Source: Streptomyces sp. CB02009
GTDB lineage: Bacteria > Actinomycetota > Actinomycetes > Streptomycetales > Streptomycetaceae
DNA length: 64,000 nucleotides
Reading direction: 5' to 3'
NCBI RefSeq assembly: GCF_001905825.1
Contig: NZ_LIVV01000005.1
Span: 140,594 to 204,593 of the forward strand
In this document: one piece after another, positions 9,685-19,300 of the stretch
How positions within the stretch are numbered: position 1 is the first letter of the stretch
How the letters are laid out: the number at the start of each line of letters is the position of its first letter
Program-made: the position numbers and the translations under genes
Notes under the pieces: generated by a model
Databases searched by the model: none
What the model saw: only the letters and a program-made list of their open reading frames with translations
Told to the model about the DNA's origin: nothing

Positions 9685-11232
9685 CTACGCCCGCCGGAGG
9701 CGGGTGGCGAGGGAGCGGAGGGACCAGCCGGTGCGGCGCAGGCCCGCCCAGACGCAGCAGGCGGCCGCGGCCAGGGCCACCAGGGCCGCGCCGGACGCGG
9801 ACGGCATCCCGTTCATGACGAGGACGCCGGCCAGGACGACGACGAGTCCGTCGAACTGCCAGACGAAGACGCGGAGGGCGGAGAGGTCGCCCAGCGGTGT
9901 GATGAGGGGGAGCAGCAGTTCGACGGGCAGGTTCATCTTCATCTCGCGCAGGAACCTGGCGCCCAGCACGAGGACCGCAGACCCCGCCGTGAGCAGCACC
10001 GCGTCGGCCGGTCCGCCCTGGGGCGGGCGGCCGGCCAGGAGGGTGACGGCGCTCGCGAGGCCCACCGGGACGGCCACGGCGACGACCGGCCAGGCCAGGG
10101 TGCGGGCGAGCATCCCGCCCCACCATTCGCCGAGCAGCGGGGCCAGGGTCAGCTCGTCGCGCAGTCCGCGCCAGCTCTCGCCGACCCACCCGGACCCCAG
10201 GTAGACGCCGACCGCGCCGGCCGTCCAGGACAGGGTCGCGAGCCGGGCGTCCGGTGCGGCGACGCCGAGCGTCAGCAGGGCGCCGCCGGCCGGCAGGAAC
10301 ACCGCGGCCGCGATCGCCCGGCCCCGGGTGCGGACCGCGCGGACCGCGCCCTGGGCGAGGTGGCCGCGGAGCCGCCCGTCGGGGCGGGTGAGGGCGGAGG
10401 TGAGCCCGCGCGGCTGCGGGCGGTACAGGTCGAGCGCGTGGTGGAGGGTGCCGGTCCAGGCGAACGTCTGGGCCTCGGCGGCGCGCGCCGACTCGCGGGC
10501 GAGCCGGGCGAGGTCGACCGTACGGACGGACCGGAAGGCGGACCGGCCGAGCAGGACGGCGGCGGCCGCGAGGACGCCGGTGACGAGCCACGGGCCGTTC
10601 CCGCCCAGGAGGGAGGAGCTGCCGAGCAGGGCCGTGGCGGCCGCCGCGCCCGCCACGGCGGTGGCGAGCAGCACGTTCTCGCGCACCGTCCGGACCTGGC
10701 CCCACAGCCATGCCGCGGGGGCGACGGCGCCGATGCCCACGGCGACGGCCAGGGTCTGCGGCAGCAGTGCGCTGCCCGGCCGGTCGAACAGGTCGGTCGT
10801 GAGGAATGTCGCCGTGCAGACCGCCAGGAGCGTGCCGAGTCCCGCGTACGCGAGCCGGCGACGGGCGATCGTGCCGAGGTAGTCCGTCGGGGACAGGTCC
10901 GTCGACATGAACACGTGCAGCAGGAACGGCTTGAGCACCAGCGGTCCCCAGAACCGGCCGGTGAGCTGGGCGCCGCCGACCACCGCCGCCGCGACCAGGC
11001 ACGCCACCGGCGTCGCCGCCTCGGCGGTCGGCAGGGAGACCAGGGCCTCCGTGGTTCGCACCAGGTAGACGACGGGCGCCACGTAGACGGCGCCGAGGAT
11101 GACGCTGAGGTAGAGGGTGTACGCCCAGTCCTGCACCGTGGCGCGGTCGCCGCGGTGGGCGTACCGGTGCCGGACCGCGTGGACGCGGTCCCTGGGGCCG
11201 GCCTCGACGGCGGTGATGCTGTCCGTGGTCAT
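9685..11232 (-). CDS. Multi-pass membrane protein, predicted permease of the linaridin exporter
   Basis: A 515-residue hydrophobic protein with roughly ten to twelve predicted membrane helices (for example YLSVILGAVYVAPVVYLV, AVAVGIGAVAPAAWLW, GLVVVLAGVLVM) separated by Arg-rich loops. Its start overlaps the stop of the ABC ATPase gene by four bases (ATGA type), so the two form an ABC transporter pair. No Walker motifs or peptidase motif are present. The position at the end of the H-L-D-M-ATPase operon makes export of the modified peptide and self-protection the likely role. Homology to a named permease family was not recognised. Confidence 0.75.
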   Translation of the reverse strand: MTTDSITAVEAGPRDRVHAVRHRYAHRGDRATVQDWAYTLYLSVILGAVYVAPVVYLVRTTEALVSLPTAEAATPVACLVAAAVVGGAQLTGRFWGPLVLKPFLLHVFMSTDLSPTDYLGTIARRRLAYAGLGTLLAVCTATFLTTDLFDRPGSALLPQTLAVAVGIGAVAPAAWLWGQVRTVRENVLLATAVAGAAAATALLGSSSLLGGNGPWLVTGVLAAAAVLLGRSAFRSVRTVDLARLARESARAAEAQTFAWTGTLHHALDLYRPQPRGLTSALTRPDGRLRGHLAQGAVRAVRTRGRAIAAAVFLPAGGALLTLGVAAPDARLATLSWTAGAVGVYLGSGWVGESWRGLRDELTLAPLLGEWWGGMLARTLAWPVVAVAVPVGLASAVTLLAGRPPQGGPADAVLLTAGSAVLVLGARFLREMKMNLPVELLLPLITPLGDLSALRVFVWQFDGLVVVLAGVLVMNGMPSASGAALVALAAAACCVWAGLRRTGWSLRSLATRLRRA

Positions 11233-11861
11233 CCCAGCTCCATGAGGCCGTCGCAGGCTTCCACCATGGCGGCCTCATGGGTGGCGACCAGGAACGACGT
11301 GCCCTGCTCGGCGCGCTCGGAGAGCAGGGCGGCGACGAGGTCGACGCGGTCGGTGTCGAGGTGCCGCTCGGGTTCGTCGAGCAGGATGACGTCGGCGGGC
11401 CGGACCAGGGTCAGCGCGAGGTTGAAGAGCTGGAGCTGGCCGGAGGAGAGCTGGGAGGGGAAGCGGGTGCCCAGCGCCGTGAGCCCCAGTCGCCCGACGA
11501 TCTCGTCGGCGCGCTCGGCGGTCTCCGCGGTGTTGCCGTACCAGGAGGCGGCGACCAGGGTCACCTGCTCGCGGAGCGTCATGTCACGGGCGACGGGGAT
11601 CGGTTCGACGAGCGAGGCGATCAGGCGCCGGTGCCGGGGCCTGGCCATGTCGACGGTCTCGCCGCGGACGAGGACGGCGCCGTCCGTCAGCCTCCGGCTG
11701 CCCAGGAAGGCCCGCAACAGGGTCGTCTTCCCGGAGCCGTTGCTGCCGGTGAGGCACCAGAACTCGCCGGGCTTCACCTCGAACGTGGTCGGCGCGAGGA
11801 GGGTGGTCCCGTCCAGGACGACCGAGGCGTCCTCCGCGGCGATCGCCGGTACTTCGCTCAC
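11229..11861 (-). CDS. ABC transporter ATP-binding protein of the linaridin cluster
   Basis: A 210-residue single nucleotide-binding domain: Walker A GSNGSGKTTLL (about 39-49), signature LSSGQLQLF (about 138), Walker B DVILLDEPE (about 154-162) and the H-loop ATHEA (about 193). It couples to the downstream membrane protein. Both ends overlap neighbouring genes by four bases, which is tight translational coupling within one operon. In the cypemycin cluster an ABC transporter gene follows the methyltransferase in the same way, and the expected role is peptide secretion and immunity. Confidence 0.87.
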   Translation of the reverse strand: MSEVPAIAAEDASVVLDGTTLLAPTTFEVKPGEFWCLTGSNGSGKTTLLRAFLGSRRLTDGAVLVRGETVDMARPRHRRLIASLVEPIPVARDMTLREQVTLVAASWYGNTAETAERADEIVGRLGLTALGTRFPSQLSSGQLQLFNLALTLVRPADVILLDEPERHLDTDRVDLVAALLSERAEQGTSFLVATHEAAMVEACDGLMELG

Positions 11862-12595
11862 TGCCGCTCCAGAACGACCAGCATCTCCCGCGAGCGCGCG
11901 GTGTAGGGCTCTCCCGCGTACGACCCGTCGACGCCCGTCACCTCCAGACCCGCGATCCGTGCCATCAGCCGGATCTCGGCCAGCGTAGCCCAGGTGGCCT
12001 GCTCGTGGAACGCGGTGAGCGTCTGCGCGCCCTGGACCAGGAAGATGCTCAGGACATGCTGGCCCGCGCGGTCCGCGGTCTGGGTCACCGTCACCATCCG
12101 GTCCCGGCCGAGCGGGTAGGTGACCGACTGCGCGTCGCCGCCCGCGCGCTGGAACTCGGCGGGGTCGGTGCAGTCGAGGAAGACCGCGCCGCCCGGCTTC
12201 AGGTGCCGGGCGGCACCGCGCAGGAGCTCGATCTTCTCCTCCTGCTCCTGGGCGAGGAAGAAGGTGTTCCGGGACATCGTGACGACGTCGAACGCGGAGT
12301 CGAGGCGGAGGTCGCGGAAGTCGCCCTCCACCGCCTCGACAGCGCGGTCGAGACGCTTCTTCTCCAGCATGTCCAGGGACGGCCGCGAGGCGTCGACCGC
12401 CACGACCCGCGCTCCGGCCTCGGCGAGCGCGAACGAGGACACCCCCGTGCCGCAGCCCAGGTCGAGCACGGTCCGCCCGTCGAGGGGGCGGTGCGAGGAC
12501 ACCCAGGCGACGAGCCCGGCCCCCGGGGAGAGCATCGACGACACCAGGTCGTACGCCTCGATCGCCGTCTCGTCGTACACGCTCGGGTCACTCAC
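11858..12595 (-). CDS. cypM: CypM-like SAM-dependent alpha-N-methyltransferase
   Basis: A 245-residue class I methyltransferase. GTG 12595 is preferred to an upstream ATG (12640) because GGAAGGAAGGG precedes it. SAM-binding motif I is VLDLGCGTGVSSFAL (about 42-56), motif II includes VVAVDASRPS, and a post-motif acidic loop is GDFRDL. CypM of cypemycin dimethylates the N-terminal Ala of the mature core; here the core also begins with Ala, so the same reaction is expected. Neighbours are the flavin decarboxylase upstream (overlap of eight bases) and the transporter ATPase downstream (overlap of four). Confidence 0.88.
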   Translation of the reverse strand: MSDPSVYDETAIEAYDLVSSMLSPGAGLVAWVSSHRPLDGRTVLDLGCGTGVSSFALAEAGARVVAVDASRPSLDMLEKKRLDRAVEAVEGDFRDLRLDSAFDVVTMSRNTFFLAQEQEEKIELLRGAARHLKPGGAVFLDCTDPAEFQRAGGDAQSVTYPLGRDRMVTVTQTADRAGQHVLSIFLVQGAQTLTAFHEQATWATLAEIRLMARIAGLEVTGVDGSYAGEPYTARSREMLVVLERQ

Positions 12596-13160
12596 CGGAA
12601 CGCCCTTCCTTCCGCATCCTGTTGGCCACGGCGAGGGCACCCGGCAGGTTGAACCCCACCTCGGCCGTCTGCCGGTTGCTCGCGCGTACGCCGTTGACCC
12701 GCGGCGCGAACTCGACGTTCGGGCGGAGCTTGAGGTTCCGCACGTTGTTCTCGACGATCTCGTTGGTCCCCGGGAACGTGTCCGCGATCACGAGGGGCGC
12801 GTCGGTCAGCTGGAGCATCATGAGGGCGGGCGAGTCCGCGCGCCCCTGCGCCAGGCGCATCACGGTGTCCAGCGTGGCGGGGAAGACGAGGAAGCACTCG
12901 GAGGCGCCGCTCTTCCCCGAGTTGACCTCGCGGGGCACGTCCGGGTCGTCCCAGGAGTCCACCCACACCGCGCCGTTGGCCAGGTGGCGGAGCGCCCGGA
13001 CCGCCAGGAACCGCGAGGCGGCGGGCGTCACCGACACGTTGACGACCAGTTCCGGCTGGAACTCCCTGAGCCAGTGGATCCACCACGGCACGAGCGCCGC
13101 GCTGATGGAGCCCGTGACATGGACGTGCAGCTCCGCGCCCTCGAACTTCTCCACGTTCAC
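12588..13160 (-). CDS. cypD: CypD-like flavin-dependent cysteine decarboxylase (HFCD family)
   Basis: A 190-residue flavoprotein from GTG 13160, overlapping the end of the L gene. HFCD marks: HVHVTGSISAALVPW near the N-terminus for flavin phosphate binding, a candidate catalytic His in ALRHLANGAVW, LVFPATLDTVMRLAQG, and the substrate-clamp PGTNEIVENN. Members such as EpiD, MrsD and CypD remove the carboxyl group of a C-terminal Cys to give an enethiol. In cypemycin this enethiol is joined to Cys19 to form aminovinyl-cysteine. The precursor here ends in CLVC, exactly the needed substrate. Confidence 0.9.
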   Translation of the reverse strand: MNVEKFEGAELHVHVTGSISAALVPWWIHWLREFQPELVVNVSVTPAASRFLAVRALRHLANGAVWVDSWDDPDVPREVNSGKSGASECFLVFPATLDTVMRLAQGRADSPALMMLQLTDAPLVIADTFPGTNEIVENNVRNLKLRPNVEFAPRVNGVRASNRQTAEVGFNLPGALAVANRMRKEGRSGE

Positions 13161-13717
13161 GCGCCGGCTCCCGCCGGCCGGCGGGCGGTACCGAGGGGGA
13201 TCCACTCGGAGGTGAGGATCGGCTTCATCCGCTGGTCCGCGGGCGCGCTGGGAAACACGTTCATCAGCAGGAACTGCAGTGCCCGTGCGTCGTCGCCCAC
13301 CGCGGCGCGGCTCGCCGCGAGCACCAGGTCGTACGGCAGGCTCTGGGTGACCCAGGAGAAGTCGGCCTGGTTCGCGCTCATGATGGAGAGCTGCTGCATG
13401 GCGTCGAAGAGCGCCTTGGGTCCGCGGCTCCGCGGGTTGTACAGCACCTGCGTCCAGCCGTGCGGCACGACGGGGGTCACGTCGCGCCACGGCGTCGGAC
13501 CGTCGTCGGTGGTCTCCCGCACCAGCAGGTGCACGTTCTGCACACCCGGGTTGGGCGCGAAGAACCGCCAGCCGGGAACGGGCCAGCCGCCCGTGAACGT
13601 GCGCATGTCCTGGTTGTACGAGTCGGGGGTGTTCTGCAGCACGGTCGCGACCAGGTGCGCCGCGAGCGCACCGACCGCGACGGTCGCCGCCCCGCCCTTG
13701 ATCCGGTCAGTAAGCAT
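13157..13717 (-). CDS. cypL: CypL-like linaridin biosynthesis protein
   Basis: A 186-residue protein with one N-terminal membrane helix (AATVAVGALAAHLVATVL, about 9-26) followed by a soluble, Trp- and Pro-rich region (TFTGGWPVPGWRFFAPNPG). It has no match to lanthipeptide dehydratases. L-type proteins are found only in linaridin clusters, alongside H, and have been implicated genetically in forming the dehydrobutyrines and other modifications; the mechanism is not settled as far as I know. It overlaps both H (11 bases) and D (4 bases), so it is made in step with them. Assignment is by gene position, size and membrane topology. Confidence 0.82.
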   Translation of the reverse strand: MLTDRIKGGAATVAVGALAAHLVATVLQNTPDSYNQDMRTFTGGWPVPGWRFFAPNPGVQNVHLLVRETTDDGPTPWRDVTPVVPHGWTQVLYNPRSRGPKALFDAMQQLSIMSANQADFSWVTQSLPYDLVLAASRAAVGDDARALQFLLMNVFPSAPADQRMKPILTSEWIPLGTARRPAGAGA

Positions 13718-15461
13718 CCATGAACCTTCTGATAGCGCCCTCGACCTGTTCGGCGTGCTCCCGGTACCCGATGATCGACCGGTGCGCGGAGCCGCGTACC
13801 ACCTCGAACTTCGCCCCGAGCTTCTCGGCCAGCACCGCCTGCTGGTCCGCGTACTCGTCCGAGGCGACGACCAGGACCGAGTCGACCGCGGCGAGCCGGT
13901 CCACCGCGCCCTCGGTGCGCATACGGCGGTACTCGCGGACCGAGTTCACGACGTTCCTCGGCGAGAACACGAACTGCACGTGGCTGTACTGGACGTCGGG
14001 CGTGTAGCCCGCCTGCCGTTCCACCGCGTTGGGGGCCCACTCGTAGATCCCGGTGAGCGCCGCGACGAGCGTGTAGAGCTGCGCCTGGAGGAAGCGGCCG
14101 AGCCGCCTGCGGTCCGTGCGGTCCTCGTCCAGCAGCACCGGGTCGGTGCCGTCAACCACGATCAGCCGGTCGACGCGGCCCGCGAAGGGCTCCTCGCCCA
14201 GGTACGAGGCCGCGCTCAGCGATCCGATCGAGTGGGTGGCCACCACGATCCGCCCCTCGGCGCCGACCTCGTCGAGCACGGCGGCGAGCAGCTCGCCGTC
14301 GGCCGCGCGGGACGTCGTGAGGCCGTATCCGGAACGGTGGTAGCGGATGACCGTGTGCTGCTCGGCCAGGCTCGCCGCGACCCACTCCCACGACTCGAAG
14401 GACTGCCCGAGGCCGCACTCCAGGACGATCACCGCACGGGAGGGAGTCCCCTCCTCGGGGCGGTCCACCCGGTACTCCACCTCGCCGTCGCCGTGGCGCA
14501 GCCGCGCGGCGCCCTTGGGGCCGAGCCGGCGCTGCTCGGCGACCCGGCGCTTCTCGCGGGCGATCAGCGCGCTCGTGAGGACGGCGCCGCCGGCGATGCC
14601 GAGGACGGCCTTCTCGAAGGTCCGGGGTGCGCCGCGGGTGTCCAGGACGTAGCCGACGGCTCCGTGGGAGCCGAAGAACCCCCAGACGAAGCGGGGCAGT
14701 TCCATGGCCGTCGCCACGCCGATGTGGAAGCCCTTGACGGCCGTGAGCGCATAGGAGGCCTGCTTGCGCGGCAGTAGGTAGACGAGCGGGAAGGCCGTCT
14801 CCCACACCACCGTGCCGACGGTGAGGGCGCGGCAGAGCCGCGGGTACCTGCGCAGGATCGCCGCGGCGGGTCCCCGGCCGTACGCCTCCGTCTGCAGGAC
14901 TTCGAGCAGGGCGTCGCCCTGGACCCAGCTGCTGCCGAAGGCCTTGGAGATTCCCGAGACCGCGTAGCTCAGCCCGGCCTGGAAGTTGACCGCGCGCAGG
15001 AAGAGGTCGTCGGAGAGCCGCTGGTCGGGAATCAGCGCGGTGAGGGCGCGGTACTGCGTGATGACCGCCGTCATCTGGTCGGCGCCGTCCCGCCCGTACG
15101 GGGTGCGGATCTCGCTCAGCCGGTTGCAGGTCCCGATGACCGCCGCGGCGGCGATCTGCGCCTTCCGGTTGCCGCGGGCGAGCACCAGTCCCGCCGATGC
15201 GGCGAGGGTCACTCCGGCGAGCACGCGCGGAGTACGCGGATGGTCGAGTACGCGGCCTATCCGGTGGCGCAGTGTTCCTTTCGGATACTGCTGGGCCGAT
15301 GTACCCCTCAGATATCCGTCCTCTTCGAATTCTTCACGGAGGAAAAGGGTCTCCGCGGCCGCCAGTGCCTGTCCGACCGCAATCGGAAGAAATACGCGAT
15401 CGGCTGCTTCCTGGGCGCCTTTCGCATTCGAGGCGCGCTGCCCCAGCCACTTCCATTTCAC
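13707..15461 (-). CDS. cypH: CypH-like linaridin modification protein: membrane domain fused to alpha/beta-hydrolase
   Basis: 584 residues in two parts. Residues 1-300 resemble a multi-pass membrane domain (helices near 78-95, 215-231, 284-300) of HTTM-like character, with RNAxxF-type motif DDLFLRAVNFQAGLSYAVSG near 151-170. Residues 325-584 are an alpha/beta-hydrolase: nucleophile elbow VVATHSIGSLSA (S411), oxyanion region LECGLGQSFESW, acid in ASDEYADQ (about D535) and His in RGSAHRSI (H560). The same two-domain architecture defines H proteins in linaridin clusters, which are needed for peptide modification; epimerisation to D-residues has been proposed for this family. It sits first after the precursor hairpin. 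A complete hydrolase triad could also suggest leader removal, since no other protease is encoded nearby. Confidence 0.84.
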   Translation of the reverse strand: MKWKWLGQRASNAKGAQEAADRVFLPIAVGQALAAAETLFLREEFEEDGYLRGTSAQQYPKGTLRHRIGRVLDHPRTPRVLAGVTLAASAGLVLARGNRKAQIAAAAVIGTCNRLSEIRTPYGRDGADQMTAVITQYRALTALIPDQRLSDDLFLRAVNFQAGLSYAVSGISKAFGSSWVQGDALLEVLQTEAYGRGPAAAILRRYPRLCRALTVGTVVWETAFPLVYLLPRKQASYALTAVKGFHIGVATAMELPRFVWGFFGSHGAVGYVLDTRGAPRTFEKAVLGIAGGAVLTSALIAREKRRVAEQRRLGPKGAARLRHGDGEVEYRVDRPEEGTPSRAVIVLECGLGQSFESWEWVAASLAEQHTVIRYHRSGYGLTTSRAADGELLAAVLDEVGAEGRIVVATHSIGSLSAASYLGEEPFAGRVDRLIVVDGTDPVLLDEDRTDRRRLGRFLQAQLYTLVAALTGIYEWAPNAVERQAGYTPDVQYSHVQFVFSPRNVVNSVREYRRMRTEGAVDRLAAVDSVLVVASDEYADQQAVLAEKLGAKFEVVRGSAHRSIIGYREHAEQVEGAIRRFMDAY

Positions 15462-15523
15462 CGGATTGTCCGTCTCCCCCGTCGCATACCTGGCCGCCGT
15501 CGTGAGTGCTGCGGAACCGCGCG

Positions 15524-15556
15524 CCGGAGAGGCCCGTGCGTGACGGGCCTCTCCGG
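15524..15556 (-). terminator. Intercistronic hairpin between precursor and H gene
   Basis: CCGGAGAGGCCCGT pairs perfectly with ACGGGCCTCTCCGG around a five-base loop, 20 bases after the precursor stop. Such partial terminators are typical in RiPP operons and let the precursor be made in excess of its modifying enzymes. Confidence 0.8.
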
Positions 15557-15575
15557 CGGCAGGCTCAGTCCCGCA

Positions 15576-15770
15576 TCAGCAGACCAGGCAGATGGTGCTG
15601 CCCTGGACCACGAACTGGGCGACGGTCGGCGTGGCCGGGGTGGCCATGGCCGGCGTCTCGCAGTCCGCGTGGAAGCCCGGGCCTGCCGCGCTGAGAACGG
15701 TGTTCGCAAAGTCCTGCGCCGCCAGCGCCTCGGCGGAATTCGAGCTCGTAAGAGTCATTTCAGATCGCAC
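15576..15770 (-). CDS. cypA: Linaridin (cypemycin-type) precursor peptide
   Basis: A 64-residue peptide from GTG 15770 (AAAGG ribosome site upstream; an internal ATG at 15758 has none). The first residues MRSEMTLTSS and the leader ...AQDFANTVLSAAGPG...ETPAM are nearly those of cypemycin precursor CypA as I remember it. After a 42-residue leader the 22-residue core begins ATPATPTVAQ and ends STICLVC. It has Thr at 2, 5, 7 and 17 (dehydrobutyrine sites), Ala1 for dimethylation, and Cys19/Cys22 for aminovinyl-cysteine. Core position 13 is Val where cypemycin has Ile, so one allo-Ile would be absent. Identification is strong because the decarboxylase, N-methyltransferase, H and L genes follow directly. 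Confidence 0.95.
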   Translation of the reverse strand: MRSEMTLTSSNSAEALAAQDFANTVLSAAGPGFHADCETPAMATPATPTVAQFVVQGSTICLVC

Positions 15771-16346
15771 TTCACTAACCTTTCGTCGGTGGTCATGCGA
15801 GCGAATGGTCCAGGCGTATCGAACGTTGCCACCCCCGTCGCCCGCTCTGTGTGAACGCGCTGCACAACGTTTGCAACTGGAAGCTGCGGACCGACCTTAG
15901 GCAGACCTTCAAGAACTCGTCAAGCGCAATTGACCCGGCAACTTCCGCGTATAACACAGGACTTGGAAAGCATCAGAAGTGACAGCTCTTTTCGGCCAGC
16001 ATTACGGATCCTTTATACGGGGCGACTCGGAAGATTGGGGGCGGTGATTCCGCCGGCCGCGAACGGTGTTTGGGAGGGCGCCGCGCGGCGAAGCCCCGTC
16101 ACCCGGGGGCCGGGCGCCGCGGCCCCGGGCGCCGGGACCCGGCGAGCCGGGACCGGACGGCATCCGGCCAGTTCTCGACCCACAACTCCCCCCACCGTTC
16201 GGCATGTCGGACGTTCCGTCGCGGCCACCCCTCCCCTCTCCGCTCTCGCGCCTTCGCGCCCCGCGCAGCACACTGGACGCGCACGGTCCGGGGCCTGACA
16301 GGGCCTCAGGGACGGGATGGTCGGGCACGCGCGGAGGGGGACGCAC
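15771..16346. other. Divergent intergenic region between linaridin cluster and STAND gene
   Basis: About 575 bases with no gene-like frame on either strand. It must hold the linaridin operon promoter (minus) and that of the STAND/TPR gene (plus). AT-richer blocks at about 15890-16030 are the likeliest promoter area; the part from 16080 to 16150 is very GC-rich with CGCCGCGGCCCCGGGCGCC-type self-complementarity. No dedicated regulator gene is present in the cluster. Confidence 0.5.
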
Positions 16347-19300
16347 ATGCGGGACAGCCATCGGGCCGAGGCTGAGCGGCTGTGGGAACGGACGGTGGAG
16401 GAGGAGCTGCGGAGTTCCGGGAGCCGGGCGGGCGCGGAGACCCTGCTCGCCCGGGGCCGCGCCGCGCTGGACTCGATGGCGGCGGGCGCCGGCGAGGAGT
16501 ACACGGCGTACGTACGGGCCCTGGAGGAGGGAGCACCCGGCGCCCGCACCACCGCGCACCGCTCCTCAGGCCCGCTGTTCGGCGGCCCCGCGCTCGTCGC
16601 GGGAGTCGCGGCCGTCGCCGCGGTCGGCGCGGACCTGGCACTCGGGACGACGACGGGGACGGCGCTCGGCGCGGGCGCGGTGGTGGCCGTCGCGGGCGCG
16701 GCGGCCACCGTGCTCAAGGCCACGGGCGGACGTGCCGAACAGGCCGCGCCGACGGCCGCGGCGGCGCCCGCGGCGGTCGCGGACGGCGCCGTCGAGGCGG
16801 CACGGGCGCGCTGGCTGACCGCGCTGGAGGTACGGGGCATGCGCCCGTTCCTTGAGCGGGAGCGGGCCGCACCCGCAGGCGGCGCCGGGGACGCACCCCC
16901 GGCCGACGTGGCGGAGCGGCCCTCCTGGGACCGGCGGACGCCGGCCCCACGGCCGCCCGAGCGGCTGCGCGGCTCCGACCGGAGCGCGGCGGCCAGGCGC
17001 CGGGCCGTGCTCGAGCGGTCCTTCGGCCATCTGCCCGACGCCGGAGGGGACTTCGCCGGCCGACGGGAGGAACTCGCCCGGATCACCCGGTGGGTGCAGA
17101 CCGGGCGCGCCTCGGCGGAGACCCGGCCGACGGTGGTCCTGCTGCACGGCGAGCCCGGGTCGGGACGGACGGCCCTCGCGGTACGGGCGGCGCACGCGCT
17201 CCGCGACCAGTTCCGCGGCGCGTGCGTGGTGGACCTGCGGGGAGGCGCGAGCGGCGAGCGGCCCCTGGCGACCCGGGAGGCGCTGCTCCATCTGCTCAAC
17301 CGGCTCGGCGCACCGCGCGACCGTCTCCTCTTCAGGGAGGGCGCCACCGCGGACCAACAGGCGGCGCGGCTCACGGAGTTGTACCAGCGGCAGCTGACCG
17401 GCGTGCCGGTGACGGTGATCCTGGACGACGCCGTGGACGCGGCCCAGGTGCGGGCGCTGCTGCCGGAGCGTTCCGAGAGCCTGGTCCTGGTGACCTGCCG
17501 GGAGCCGCTGGACCTGGGGGACGTGGCGGCGCACGTCCTCCCCGTGGCGGCGCTCGACGCGGCCGGGGCGGAGGAGCTGCTGCGGGCGGCGGGCGGGGCG
17601 GCGGACCCCGGCCCGTACGACGCGGAGGCGCTCGACCGGATCCGGGAGCTGTGCGGCGGACTTCCGCTGGCGCTGCGGGCGGCGGGCTCCCTGCTGCGCC
17701 GGCGGTCCATGGACGACCTCGCGGAGGTGCTCGGCCGCCCGGGCTGGGGCGACGCCCCTCTCGAACGCGCCCTGTGGGCACGGTACTTCGTCGACCTCGA
17801 CGACGAGGCGCGGCGGCTGCTCCGGCGGCTTTCGCTCGCCGGCCGGGCCTCCCTCGGCGCCGCGGCCGCCGCCGCGCTGCTCGACGGGAGCGGCGCCGAC
17901 GGCGCCCGGCTGCTGCGGGAGCTGGCCGGCGCGGGACTGCTCGCCCCGGTGCGCGGGGAGCGCTACCGGCTGCACGACGCGGTGCGCGGCTTCGCGGCGG
18001 CCCGGCTCCTCGACGAGGAGGACGCGGCGGAGACCGCGGCGGCGCAGGAGCGGTTGATACGGAACTACGCGGAGCTCGCGGACGCGGTGATCCGCATGGT
18101 CGACGGCAAGATGTCGACCCGCGCCAACCGCTTCGACGGACACGGCTTCGGGTCCCTCGAAGCCGCCCTGAGCTGGCTCGACGAGGAGTCCAGCTTCATC
18201 ACGGCGGCCCTTCGGCACACGGACGGCGTCGACCAGCAGACCGTGCTCGATCTGCTGGGCGCGCTCTGCGACTACTGCCTGCTGCGCGGCGACCTCTACC
18301 GGCTCGGCGAGATCAACGAACTGGCCGAGTCCGTCGGGCAGGGCCAGCTGTCCCGCTCGGTGCAGTGGCGGACCGGCATCGCGGCCCGGCAGCTCGGCGA
18401 GCTCGACAAGGCGCGCACGACCCTGACGTCCGTGGTGTCGCTCTACCAGGAGGCCCACCAGGACCCGGGGGCGGCGCTCGCGCTCTGCTCGCTCGGCATC
18501 ACCCTGCACCACCAGGGCCGCCTCACGGAGGCGGCGGCCCGGCTGCGGGAGGCCCTCGCGCTCCAGGAGCCGGCGGCGCTCGCCGCCGACCGGGGCTGGA
18601 CGCTGCACGCGCTCGCGGCCGTGGAGCGGGACCGCGGCGACCTGGCGGAGGCGACGGCGCTGCTCGACCGGTCGCTCGCGCTGCACCGGGAGCACGAGTC
18701 CCCGCACGGCCAGGCGTGGGCGCACTTCCAGCGGGGCCAGGTGCTGCTGCTGCGGGGCGACCTGGCGGGCGCGGAGGCCGGGCTGCGGGAGGCGCTCGAC
18801 GGCTACGGGCGGATCCACGACGGGCGCGGCGCGGCCTGGGCGCTGACCCAGCTGGCCAGGGCGCGGCTCGCCGCCGGGGACGCCGAGCCGGCCGTCGAGG
18901 GGCTGCGCGGGGCGCTCGCCCGGCACCGGGAGCAGGAGGACGCGCGCGGGGAGGCGTGGACGCTGTTCCACCTGGCCCACGCCCTCGAGGAGCGCGGCGA
19001 CCGGGACGACGCGGTGCGGGAGCTGGGCAGGGCCCGGACGATGTTCTCGCGGATGCGGGACGTGTACGGGCTGGCCAGTGCCCGGCACCATTCGGGGCGG
19101 GTCACCCGCGACCAGCTCGCGGCCCGCACCGGCGGTCTGCGCAACTCGGGCTTCGCCCGGCAGCTGCTCGTGGACGCGCGGGCGGACTTCCACCGGATCG
19201 GGGTGCCGCACGGGGAGGCCTGGACCTGTCTGGAGCTGGCGGTCATCGACGCCGGAAACGCCCGGGTGCCGCAGGCGCTCGCGCTGTGCGACGAGGCCCG

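Noticed and set aside
11858..12640. Longer methyltransferase start at ATG 12640
   Set aside because: It would run far into the decarboxylase gene; GTG 12595 has a strong ribosome site and a normal family length.
12120..14777. 885-residue plus-strand open frame opposite linaridin D, L and H genes
   Set aside because: Overlaps four well-supported minus-strand genes; no domain; Arg/Gln/His-rich.
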